From the NCBI GenBank assembly GCA_964444795.1, contig CAYUIQ010000008.1:1-64000 (forward strand): a stretch of DNA of 64,000 nucleotides, in the 5' to 3' direction. The notes beneath the pieces are model-generated. The model saw only the letters and a list, made by a program, of their open reading frames with translations, was not told where the DNA came from and made no database searches. Below are positions 35,744 to 44,307 of this stretch, in pieces. The stretch is from JABMRP01 sp964444795 (lineage in GTDB: Bacteria; Planctomycetota; Planctomycetia; Pirellulales; Thermoguttaceae). The first letter of the stretch is position 1. Every line of letters starts with the position of its first letter. The translations under genes and the position numbers were made by a program.

Positions 35744-36127
35744 ATGCTATACGTTCGAGAGGCAAGTGGTTCGATTGACGACGTCGCCAAGAAACTTGAG
35801 GAGGCTGCCGCCGCCGAGAAATTTGGCGTCCTTGGGGTTCACGATCTGAAACAGAAGATGCAAGCCAAGGGTGTGGAGTTCGGAGCCGAATGCCGAAACT
35901 TAGAGGTGGGCAGCCCAGAGAAGGCAAAGACCGTCCTGGAGACGGACATTTCGATTTCCAATGCACTGCCTTGCCGGATCTCGGTGTACCAGGAGGGCGG
36001 CAAAGTGAAGGTATCCACCCTCAAGCCGACGGCATTGCTGGGTCTCTTCGGTCGGTCTGAACTGGAAACGGTTGCCCAGGAGGTGGAGGAGACGATGGTT
36101 CGCATCATCGATGCGGTGTGCCGGTAG
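35744..36127 (+). CDS. DUF302 protein
   Basis: 127 aa from ATG at 35744 with AGGAG upstream. The sequence fits DUF302: DDVAKKLEEAAAAEKFGVLGVHDL, then ECRNLEVGSPEKAKTVLE, and a mid segment LPCRISVYQEGGKVKVSTL. The function of the family is unknown; members are small and often sit near stress or sulfur genes. Soluble, with no cofactor motif visible. Confidence 0.85.
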   Translation: MLYVREASGSIDDVAKKLEEAAAAEKFGVLGVHDLKQKMQAKGVEFGAECRNLEVGSPEKAKTVLETDISISNALPCRISVYQEGGKVKVSTLKPTALLGLFGRSELETVAQEVEETMVRIIDAVCR

Positions 36128-36487
36128 CCGCGGGACTGATCTCACGTCGGATGCGCCCGTTGCTGGGGATTCCCGCCCGGTGGCTGCTCGAACCTCACGT
36201 GGTCAAATCTCCTGTGACGCAACTGCTTGAGAGCACATGGGTTACGGCTATCCGCGAGTTCCCCGCTTTGCGCACAACACCGGTCACCCCCAAGAAAATG
36301 GCCATCCACCGGAAAAAAACTGCCCGGATGCTACACAAGAGGTGGAGGCAACTTGGTATGATGGTTGGTATTGCGAACCTGGATCTGCTTCGGGCCCCCA
36401 CGGCTACCCACCCGTTGAAAAACTCCCCTTAGGCCTGCCTGTTCAAACGACATAACAAACGGAACCCCTGTACGGAGCTAAGACGGC
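36128..36487. other. Intergenic region before DUF1549 operon
   Basis: 360 bp. An open frame at 36237-36455 is rich in P, G, Y and W (WYDGWYCEPGSASGPHG) and has no ribosome site, so I do not call it. The stretch must hold the promoter for the DUF1549 operon, but no clear boxes were found. Confidence 0.35.
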
Positions 36488-38158
36488 ATGAGGAAGACAT
36501 GCTTGAAGTTGGCGGTCGTCTTCATGGCCGTCGCGGGCGGAGTCGCGATGGCCGAGAACGCGCCAAACATCTATGAAAGTACCACCGCGCCGGCCCCTAC
36601 GAGCGAGCTTGATAAGATCGTTTTCGCCAAGCTGTCGTCGTTGAAGATCCAACCCGTCCTCTGCTCCGACGCGGTCTTTGTACGACGCGCCTATCTGGAC
36701 GTGATCGGCACGCTGCCCACCGCGAAGGAGGCCCGGGAGTTCATTGCGGATCCGGACACGGAGAACAAACGGCGTACCCTGATCGATCAACTGTTGGAGC
36801 GGAATGAATTCGCGGATTACTGGTCGATGAAATGGGGCGACGTGTTGCGAATCAAGGCGGAATTCCCCATCAACCTCTGGCCCAACGCGGCCCAGGCGTA
36901 TCACCGCTGGGTGCGCGCGTCGATCGTCGAGAACAAGCCGTACGACCAGTTCGTCCGGGAGATGCTCACCTCCAGCGGCAGCAATTTCCGCGTCGGGCCG
37001 GTCAACTTCTACCGCGGCATCCAGAACAAGACACCCGAGGGCATCGCCACCGCCGCGGTGCTCGCGTTCATGGGAGCCCGAGCGGAGTCTTGGCCGACGG
37101 ACCGCTTGCCGGGCACGGCCGTCTTCTTTTCGCAGATCGGATACAAGCCGACCAGCGAGTGGAAGGAGGAAAGCGTTTTTTGGGATCCTCTCAAGTCCGC
37201 CACCCTGACCACCAGCGTTGCGCCCGGACAGGCCAAGATCACCACGACGAGAGCACGGCCCACCGAGGACGACCCCGAAAAGGCGACCGAGCCGCTGGCC
37301 GTCGCCGGGCCCCTGGTGGCCGTCTTTCCTGACGGAACCAAGATCGAGTTGCCCTCCAACCAGGATCCGCGGGAGGTCTTCGCTGATTGGCTGATCACCC
37401 CGGAGAACCCCTGGTTCACGCGAAGCATCGTCAACCGCGTCTGGGCGTGGTTGATAGGACGCGGAATTATCCATGAGCCGGACGATATTCGGGACGACAA
37501 CCCGGCGAGCAATCCCAAACTGCTGGCCTACCTGGAAAAGGAGCTGATCGCCCACGACTACGATCTGAAGCACCTTTACCGGTTGATCCTGATGTCCAAC
37601 ACGTATCAGCTTTCGTCTCTGCCCCGGTTCGACCATCCCCAGGCCGAGGCCAATTTTGCCACCTACCCGTTGCGCCGACTTGAAGCCGAGGTGTTGATCG
37701 ACGCGGTGAACAAGATCACCGGCACGACGGATCTCTACACCAGCGCGATCCCGGAGCCCTTCACTTATATCCCGAAGGACCAGCCGGCGATCGCCCTGGC
37801 GGACGGCAGCATCACCAGCCCGTTCCTGACGTTATTTGGTCGTTCGGCGCGGGCGACCGGCACGGCGAACGAGCGCATCAACAAGATCGACTCAGCCCAG
37901 TGGCTGCACCTGTTGAATTCGAGTCATATCCAAAACAAGCTGGAACAGGGGCCGGCGATGAGAGCGTTAATCGCCTCCGGCCGCCCACCGGCGGAGATTG
38001 TGAAAACACTCTACCTGACAATTCTCTCACGCGAGCCGACGGCCGAGGAGCTGCGGGTCGTGGCGGAGTATGTCCAGGCGACTTCGAATCGACGTAACGC
38101 GGCAATCGACATCGCCTGGTCTTTGATCAATAGTCCCGAGTTTCTCTATCGGCACTAA
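36488..38158 (+). CDS. DUF1549/DUF1553 secreted protein
   Basis: 556 aa. Signal peptide to about residue 22 (MAVAGGVAMA). Residues about 35-230 match DUF1549 (FVRRAYLDVIGTLPT, WSMKWGDVLRI); 300-550 match DUF1553 (WFTRSIVNRVWAWLIGRGI, TYQLSS, LYLTILSREPT). The type is almost confined to planctomycetes and Verrucomicrobia; most members also have cytochrome c domains, absent here. The function is unknown, maybe polysaccharide-related or redox. It starts a three-gene operon (21 and 65 bp gaps). Confidence 0.93.
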   Translation: MRKTCLKLAVVFMAVAGGVAMAENAPNIYESTTAPAPTSELDKIVFAKLSSLKIQPVLCSDAVFVRRAYLDVIGTLPTAKEAREFIADPDTENKRRTLIDQLLERNEFADYWSMKWGDVLRIKAEFPINLWPNAAQAYHRWVRASIVENKPYDQFVREMLTSSGSNFRVGPVNFYRGIQNKTPEGIATAAVLAFMGARAESWPTDRLPGTAVFFSQIGYKPTSEWKEESVFWDPLKSATLTTSVAPGQAKITTTRARPTEDDPEKATEPLAVAGPLVAVFPDGTKIELPSNQDPREVFADWLITPENPWFTRSIVNRVWAWLIGRGIIHEPDDIRDDNPASNPKLLAYLEKELIAHDYDLKHLYRLILMSNTYQLSSLPRFDHPQAEANFATYPLRRLEAEVLIDAVNKITGTTDLYTSAIPEPFTYIPKDQPAIALADGSITSPFLTLFGRSARATGTANERINKIDSAQWLHLLNSSHIQNKLEQGPAMRALIASGRPPAEIVKTLYLTILSREPTAEELRVVAEYVQATSNRRNAAIDIAWSLINSPEFLYRH

Positions 38159-38178
38159 TTACCAAGGAAGCAACAAAC

Positions 38179-39537
38179 ATGAGTAGGAACGACCATTCAC
38201 GAGGTGGTATGCGGATCTCCCGACGTGAAGCCATGCACCGCGGCCTTTGCGGTGCCGGGGGCGCGCTCTTGGCCGGCGGTTTCGGCTCGCACTGCCTGGC
38301 CGCCGAGGGCAAGAAGAAGGCCCCGAAGGTCGTCAAGGCTAAGTCGGTGATCCAGATCTTCCTCTGGGGAGGCATGTCGCACAACGACACCTGGGACCCG
38401 AAACCGGAAGCCGGCCGAGAATACATGGGCGAGTTCCCTGACGTGGTCAAAAGCAACGTCGACGGTATTCAACTCGGTGCCCTGTTTCCCGAGTTGGCCA
38501 AGCAGGCCGACAAGTATTCTCTCATCCGCAGCATGACTCACGGCATCAACGGCCACGAGACGGCGGCCTACTTGATGCAGACCGGCCACACCCGCGGAGA
38601 GCGGCTGGCCTATCCAAGCGTCGGGGCCGTGTTTTCGCTGATGAAGAGTCCCGGGTATAAGGGGATGCTGCCGCCCTACATTGTGCTCACCAGGCCGCAG
38701 GGGCGGTTCTCCGAAGAGGGGTTTCTGGGTCCCAAGTGCAAACCGTTTGCCACCGGCGGCGACCCCAACGCGGAGCGGTTCGAGGTGGAAGGAATCGTCG
38801 CCCGGAGCATCACCGACGACCGCCAAAAGGCCCGGCGCGAGTTGCTGGGGAAAATGAACACCATGGGACGCGCCATGGCGGGCAATCCCCAGTTGGTGGC
38901 CGCCGAGGAGGCCAAGGAACGGGCCTATGAGTTGATCTTGGGCGCCGGCAAAGAAGTATTCAATCTCTCCAAGGAGAAACCCGAGTTGCGCCAGCGCTAC
39001 GGCCTGCACACCTTCGGACAGGACTGCCTGGCGGCGCGGCGACTGGTCGAAGCGGAGGTCCCCTACATTGTCATCAACTATCCCGGCGGCTGGGACACGC
39101 ATAAGAACCACTTCCAAACCATGCGACGGCAGGCGCCCCAACTGGACCAGGGGCTAGCGGCCCTGCTTGCCGACTTGCAGGATCACGGCCTGCTGGAGAG
39201 CACGCTGGTCTGGTGCTGTGGCGAGTTCGGACGAGGACCCAAAGTCGACTGGCAGCCACCCTGGAACGGTGGACGCAATCATTACGGCAAGGTCTTCAGC
39301 GTACTGGTCGCCGGTGGCGGATTCCAAGGCGGCCAGATCGTCGGCTCTTCCACCGAAAAGGGCGAAGAGGTGAAAGACCGGCCCGTCTATCCGGCCGACC
39401 TGTTGGGCAGCATCTATCAGTTGGCCGGCATCGACGCCAGCGCCAAGCTACCCCATCCGCTGGCTTTGGAGGCCCACGTGTTGCCCACCGAGGCGGAGGG
39501 CGTGAAGTCGGCCGGGCTGTTGACGGAGATCATGTAG
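38179..39537 (+). CDS. DUF1501 exported protein (sulfatase-like fold)
   Basis: 452 aa. Start follows AAGGAAG. Residues 15-45 hold a twin-arginine-like signal (SRREAMHRGLCGAGG). The body is DUF1501: IQIFLWGGMSHNDTWDPKP, VNYPGGWDTHKNHF and EFGRGPKVDW. DUF1501 is a relative of alkaline phosphatase/sulfatase; the metal ligands look altered. It normally travels with DUF1549/1553 proteins and is believed to be exported folded. The operon partner is the PPC protein downstream. Confidence 0.93.
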   Translation: MSRNDHSRGGMRISRREAMHRGLCGAGGALLAGGFGSHCLAAEGKKKAPKVVKAKSVIQIFLWGGMSHNDTWDPKPEAGREYMGEFPDVVKSNVDGIQLGALFPELAKQADKYSLIRSMTHGINGHETAAYLMQTGHTRGERLAYPSVGAVFSLMKSPGYKGMLPPYIVLTRPQGRFSEEGFLGPKCKPFATGGDPNAERFEVEGIVARSITDDRQKARRELLGKMNTMGRAMAGNPQLVAAEEAKERAYELILGAGKEVFNLSKEKPELRQRYGLHTFGQDCLAARRLVEAEVPYIVINYPGGWDTHKNHFQTMRRQAPQLDQGLAALLADLQDHGLLESTLVWCCGEFGRGPKVDWQPPWNGGRNHYGKVFSVLVAGGGFQGGQIVGSSTEKGEEVKDRPVYPADLLGSIYQLAGIDASAKLPHPLALEAHVLPTEAEGVKSAGLLTEIM

Positions 39538-39602
39538 CCATCGTCCGCCAACGGGCATCGTCTTCGTATATCGTTTTCATCGCGCATTGACTGGAGCGGG
39601 TC

Positions 39603-41720
39603 ATGAGTAGAGTTTTACGTCTTTCGATGTTGGCACTGGCCGGATTGCTGGCAACCGCACTCCACGCCCAAGCGCAGCAGACGGCCTACATCGGATACGT
39701 CTATCCCGCCGGCGGCCAGCGGGGCACGACCTTTCAGGTCCAACTGGGAGGACAACGTATGTACGGTGTCGACGATGCCGTGGTCTCCGGCGAGGGCGTG
39801 ACCGCCAAGGTGGTGCAATACTACCGAAAGCTGAGTAACCAGGAAGTCCAGATCATGCGCGAACAACTCAAGGGGCTAACTCGGGAAGTGGCCAAGAAGA
39901 CAAAAGCGAAACAGAAGGTGAGCCCGGCCACAAGGGAAATGATCGCGCGGATCCAGAAGAGAATCGGCATGTGGGTCAACAGGCCGGCTGTCGTTGCCCA
40001 CTCCGAGCTTGCCTTTATCGAAGTCACGATCGCTCCCGACGCGGAACCCGGCCCGAGGGAAATCCGGCTGGTCACCCAGCGAGGCATGACGAATCCGCTC
40101 CCGTTCCACGTCGGCCAGGTGCCGGAAGTCGCCCGGAAGCCCATGAAAACCTGCCTTTTCCAGGTGCTCGGCAAGGAGCATCTTGCCCAGCGCAAGCGAC
40201 CGGCGGAGGAGGAAGAGGCACAGGTCACGGTACCCTGCACGATGAACGGCCAGATCGCCTCCGGCGAAGTGAACCGCTACCGTTTCGAGGCGAAGAAGGG
40301 CCAACGGCTGGTCATGTCGACCTTTGCACGGCAGTTGATCCCCTATATTGCCGACGCCGTTCCCGGCTGGTTTCAGCCCGTGCTGACGCTTCACGACGCC
40401 AACGGCAAGGAAGTGGCCTACAACGACGACTTTCGCTTCCATCCCGATCCGACAATCTACTACGAGGTGCCCGAGGACGGCGAGTACGTGTTGAGTATCA
40501 ACGACGCCATCTACCGCGGCCGCGAGGATTTTGTCTATCGCGTCACCGTCGGCGAGATGCCGCTGGTGACGAGCATCTTTCCGCTGGGGGGCCGGGCAGG
40601 CGAGCCGGTGTCGATCAAGACCAGCGGATGGAATCTCGATGGCGCCCGATTGACGCCGCCGCCGAAGGACGCCTCGCCGGGAGTCCACCTCCTGGCCGCG
40701 AAGAAAGGCGACTTGGTCTCCAACCGCCTGCCGTTCGCACTGGACACATTGCCGGAGTGCCTCGACGGGGAGTCGAACGACGACCGGTCGCACGCCCAGA
40801 AAGTGGAGCTTCCGATCATCATCAACGGGCGCGTGGATCGGCCGGACGACTGGGACGTGTTTGCAATCGAAGGCCGCGCCGGCGACAAGATCGTCGCCGA
40901 GGTCCATGCGCGTCGGCTCGATTCGCCGGTCGATTCGATGCTCAAGATCACCGACGCCGACGGCAAGCTGCTGGCGCTGAACGACGATTGTTCGGACCCG
41001 GGTTCAGGGTTGAATACCCACCACGCCGACTCCTACCTGATGATCGAGCTGCCTTCGGACGGAACCTACTTTGTTCATCTGGGCGATACGGCCCGTGGCG
41101 GCGGCCAGGAGTATGCCTACCGGTTGCGGATCAGCGCCCCGCGTCCCGACTTCGAGTTGCGTGTCGTGCCGTCCAGCGCCGGAATGCGGAGCAAATCGGG
41201 CGCCTCGTTGAACGTCTACGCAATCCGCAAGGACGGTTTCGACGGCGTCATCAAGCTGCAATTGAAGGACGCCCCGGAGGGATTCATGTCCTGGGCCGTC
41301 ACACTGCCGGCGGACAAGGAGATGGCGAAAATCGGCGTGAAAACCAGTCTCGTACGCACCGCCGAGCCGGTCACGCTGGCCTTTGAAGGCAGCGCGGCGG
41401 TCGGCCAAGAGCAGCTCGTCCACGAGGCCGTGCCCGCCGAAGATCGCATGCAAGCATTCCTTTGGCGGCATCTCGTTCCCGCCGAGGAACTACAGGCGAT
41501 GGTCTACAACCCGACCTACCAAGCCCCGTCGAAACGCGTCCCGCCGGAGTTGAGCGAGGAAGAGATGGCCAAGCTTGCGCCCGCCGATCCGGCAGCGGTC
41601 AAGTTCAGCAAGCGTCAGGTAGCCGGCCGTCTCCGCCAGCTCAAGGCGCTCTACCAAGAGTGGCTTCTCACCGACGGATTCTACGCCCGGAAGGTCGCGG
41701 AGTGCGAATCGGTGCTTTGA
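39603..41720 (+). CDS. Secreted protein with PPC-type beta-sandwich domains
   Basis: 705 aa. Signal peptide to about 25 (LALAGLLATALHAQAQ). The first ~200 residues are unrecognised helical and beta segments. Two PPC-like (pre-peptidase C-terminal) sandwiches follow: about 215-315 (GEVNRYRFEAKKGQRL, YVLSINDAIYRG) and 415-525 (DVFAIEGRAGDKI, TYFVHLGDTARGG). The end is rich in E, A and P. No catalytic site. This is the normal third gene behind DUF1549/DUF1501; its likely role is surface attachment or complex stability. Confidence 0.8.
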   Translation: MSRVLRLSMLALAGLLATALHAQAQQTAYIGYVYPAGGQRGTTFQVQLGGQRMYGVDDAVVSGEGVTAKVVQYYRKLSNQEVQIMREQLKGLTREVAKKTKAKQKVSPATREMIARIQKRIGMWVNRPAVVAHSELAFIEVTIAPDAEPGPREIRLVTQRGMTNPLPFHVGQVPEVARKPMKTCLFQVLGKEHLAQRKRPAEEEEAQVTVPCTMNGQIASGEVNRYRFEAKKGQRLVMSTFARQLIPYIADAVPGWFQPVLTLHDANGKEVAYNDDFRFHPDPTIYYEVPEDGEYVLSINDAIYRGREDFVYRVTVGEMPLVTSIFPLGGRAGEPVSIKTSGWNLDGARLTPPPKDASPGVHLLAAKKGDLVSNRLPFALDTLPECLDGESNDDRSHAQKVELPIIINGRVDRPDDWDVFAIEGRAGDKIVAEVHARRLDSPVDSMLKITDADGKLLALNDDCSDPGSGLNTHHADSYLMIELPSDGTYFVHLGDTARGGGQEYAYRLRISAPRPDFELRVVPSSAGMRSKSGASLNVYAIRKDGFDGVIKLQLKDAPEGFMSWAVTLPADKEMAKIGVKTSLVRTAEPVTLAFEGSAAVGQEQLVHEAVPAEDRMQAFLWRHLVPAEELQAMVYNPTYQAPSKRVPPELSEEEMAKLAPADPAAVKFSKRQVAGRLRQLKALYQEWLLTDGFYARKVAECESVL

Positions 41721-41765
41721 AGTCTATCACGCGGTCCGGCGCTGCCGCGATCGATGCGCGATGGC

Positions 41766-43958
41766 TCACGCCTGCTTTCGGGAGGCGGCGATGCGGCGGC
41801 GCTGGAGGTCGACCTCCAGCACCTTGACGCGGACCACGTCGCCGACGGAGACCACGTCGCTGGGGGTTTGCACGTACTCGTTGGCAAGCTCCGAGATGTG
41901 GATCAGTCCGTCCTGATGCACGCCCAGGTCGACGAAGGCGCCAAACTTCGTGACGTTGGTAATCACTCCCTCCAGGATCATCCCCGGTTTCAAGTCCTCC
42001 AGGTCGTTGACGCCCTCGGCGAACTGAGCCACCTTGAACTCGCTGCGCGGATCGCGCCCCGGCTTGGCCAGTTCGGCAAGGATGTCCTCGACCGTCGGCA
42101 GGCCGCAATGCTCGTCGACGAATTCATGGGCGTCGAGCTCGGCGGTCAGGGTCGCATTGCCCATCAGTTGGTTGGTGGCGACGCCCAGCTTGGCCGCCAT
42201 CTTCTCCACCGCGTGATAGCTTTCCGGGTGGACGGCCGAGTTGTCCAAGGGATGGCGTCCGTCGCGAATCCGCAGGAACCCGGCTGCCTGCTCGAACACC
42301 TTGCGGCCAAGTTTGGGAACGTCCAACAGTCGCTGCCGACTGTCGAACCGCCCATGCGCATCGCGATGCCCGACAATCCGCTCGGCCAGCTTGGGGCCGA
42401 TCCCGGCTACGTGCGCCAGGAGCGAGCTGCTGGCCATGTTGACGTCGACACCCACCGAGTTGACGCACGACTGCACTTCGCGCTCCAGGCCGCGGCGCAG
42501 TTGTGTCTGGTTCACGTCGTGCTGGTACTGGCCGACTCCGATCGACTTGGGGTCGATCTTGACCAACTCGGCCAACGGGTCCTGGAGTCGGTGCGCAATG
42601 CTGATGGCGCCTCGGACCGTAAGGTCCAGATCGGGATACTCGCGGGCCGCCAGCTCGCTGGCCGAATAGATCGACGCGCCCGACTCGCTAACCATCACCT
42701 TCGTCGGCGGTTTGCCGGCGTCGTTGCCCTGGCGGCTTTCCTTCAGCAGGCCGCTGACGAAGGTGTCGGTTTCACGCGAGGCCGTGCCGTTGCCAATCGC
42801 AATGAGTTGAACGTCATGACGGGCGATCAAGTCGCGCAACGTCACTGCGGCGCCGGCGATGTCCTCGCGCGGTGGCGTGGGGAAGATGGTGCGACTTGCC
42901 AGGAACTTGCCCGTGCCGTCGACCACGGCGACCTTGCATCCGGTACGAAAGCCCGGGTCGATCCCCATCGTCACCCGCGGGCCGGCCGGAGCCGCCAGCA
43001 GCAACTCGCGGAGGTTCTGGGTGAAGACTTGGATCGCTTCGTCGTCCGCGCGCTCCTTGAGCTGCTGCAGCGTGGCCGACTCGGTGGCGGGCAGGAGCAG
43101 GCGTTGATAGCAGTCCTCCGCCGTCTGAAGCAACTCCCGATGAAACTCGAACTGGCGATTGTGAGCCAGGCGCGGCTTGAGCTTGCCCAGCACGTAGTCG
43201 TCATCGAGTTCGACGCCCACTCGCAGCAGCCCGTCCGCCTCGCCGCGTTTCATGGCCAACAGGCGGTGCGAAGGAACTCGCTTGACGGGCTCCCGGTGGT
43301 CGAAATACATCTCGAACTTGGCGGCGGCGTCCTTCTTGCCTCGCTTGACTTGCGAGCGGACACGGCCGAATCCGCTCGCCTGTTCGCTCAGCCAGCGGCG
43401 AGTCTCGATGTCCTCCGACCACCGCTCGGCCACGATGTCGCAGGCGCCCCCGATGGCGGCCTGCTCGTCGGGCACTTGGTTCTCGGGACTCACAAACGGC
43501 CGCAGTACCTCCGACCGGGGCCGACCCAGCGGCCGCTGCTTCAGCAGCACATCGGCCAGCGGCTGCAAGCCGCGCTCGCGAGCCATCGCGGCCCGCGTCC
43601 GCCGCTTGGGCTTGAACGGCAGATACACGTCCTCCAGCACTTGCTTGTCCTGGCACTGCTCGATCTGCTGTCGCAACTCGGGGGTCAGCAGCCCCTGCTG
43701 GTCGATCGTCCGCAAGATCGTGGCCTTGCGTCGAGCCAACTCGTGTGCCTTGGCCAGCGCATCCTCGATCATTCGCAGCGCCGTCTCGTCCAGCGCGCCG
43801 GTCGCCTCCTTGCGATAGCGTGCAATGAAGGGCAGCGTGTTGCCGTCCTCCAGCAGTTCGATGGCGGTCCGCACCTGGCGTTCGGGCAATCCCGTGGCGG
43901 CGGCAATCGATCGCACCGCTTGCTCCAGGTCGAAACATTGGAACGTCGCGCTTCCCAT
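41766..43958 (-). CDS. tex: Tex-type S1 RNA-binding transcription accessory protein
   Basis: 730 aa (E. coli YhgF has 773). The N-terminal HTH and YqgF segments are there (LPFIARYRKEATGALDE; GIDPGFRTGCKVAVVDG), followed by tandem helix-hairpin-helix (SSSLLAHVAGIGPKLAERI) and the C-terminal S1 domain (GMILEGVITNVTKFGAFVDLGVHQDGLI). Tex binds RNA and polymerase and affects transcription and stress tolerance. ATG at 43958 follows AAAGGA; an open frame upstream is not conserved. The last residues end AASRKQA, a short basic tail. Confidence 0.95.
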   Translation of the reverse strand: MGSATFQCFDLEQAVRSIAAATGLPERQVRTAIELLEDGNTLPFIARYRKEATGALDETALRMIEDALAKAHELARRKATILRTIDQQGLLTPELRQQIEQCQDKQVLEDVYLPFKPKRRTRAAMARERGLQPLADVLLKQRPLGRPRSEVLRPFVSPENQVPDEQAAIGGACDIVAERWSEDIETRRWLSEQASGFGRVRSQVKRGKKDAAAKFEMYFDHREPVKRVPSHRLLAMKRGEADGLLRVGVELDDDYVLGKLKPRLAHNRQFEFHRELLQTAEDCYQRLLLPATESATLQQLKERADDEAIQVFTQNLRELLLAAPAGPRVTMGIDPGFRTGCKVAVVDGTGKFLASRTIFPTPPREDIAGAAVTLRDLIARHDVQLIAIGNGTASRETDTFVSGLLKESRQGNDAGKPPTKVMVSESGASIYSASELAAREYPDLDLTVRGAISIAHRLQDPLAELVKIDPKSIGVGQYQHDVNQTQLRRGLEREVQSCVNSVGVDVNMASSSLLAHVAGIGPKLAERIVGHRDAHGRFDSRQRLLDVPKLGRKVFEQAAGFLRIRDGRHPLDNSAVHPESYHAVEKMAAKLGVATNQLMGNATLTAELDAHEFVDEHCGLPTVEDILAELAKPGRDPRSEFKVAQFAEGVNDLEDLKPGMILEGVITNVTKFGAFVDLGVHQDGLIHISELANEYVQTPSDVVSVGDVVRVKVLEVDLQRRRIAASRKQA

Positions 43959-44307
43959 GACCACAAGTCCTTTGATAACTTTCAATTCCGTATGGACGCC
44001 CAACAAGTCCCGGGACGGCCTTCTCCGAGGCCCGAATCCACGTATCTTACCAGAATGTCGACCTGTTCGCGCGGGGGAAATCGTTCCGGGTTGATCAGTC
44101 TATCGGAGAACTCCGCACGGGGCTAGTGCCCCGAACCATCGCCGAGCGAACGGTTGAAGGTGGTCCCGAATCGGCACCTCGCGGAACATGGTGGTCCCTT
44201 TCTCCCAAGGCCGTTCAAACGGAACGACGTAGCGAGGCGGACGCACTCGTGGTACACTTAGGGGTGATCGACAAACTACTTCTCTGGTCTTTGAGGTCCG
44301 CCGTCCA
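43959..44307. other. Divergent intergenic region between tex and transglutaminase fusion
   Basis: 349 bp, must hold promoters for both genes. A short perfect hairpin CGGGGC-TAGT-GCCCCG lies at 44118-44133. No coding sequence supported. Confidence 0.45.

Noticed and set aside
36237..36455. Open frame rich in P, G, Y and W before the DUF1549 operon
   Set aside because: No ribosome site, odd composition and no family; probably noncoding.
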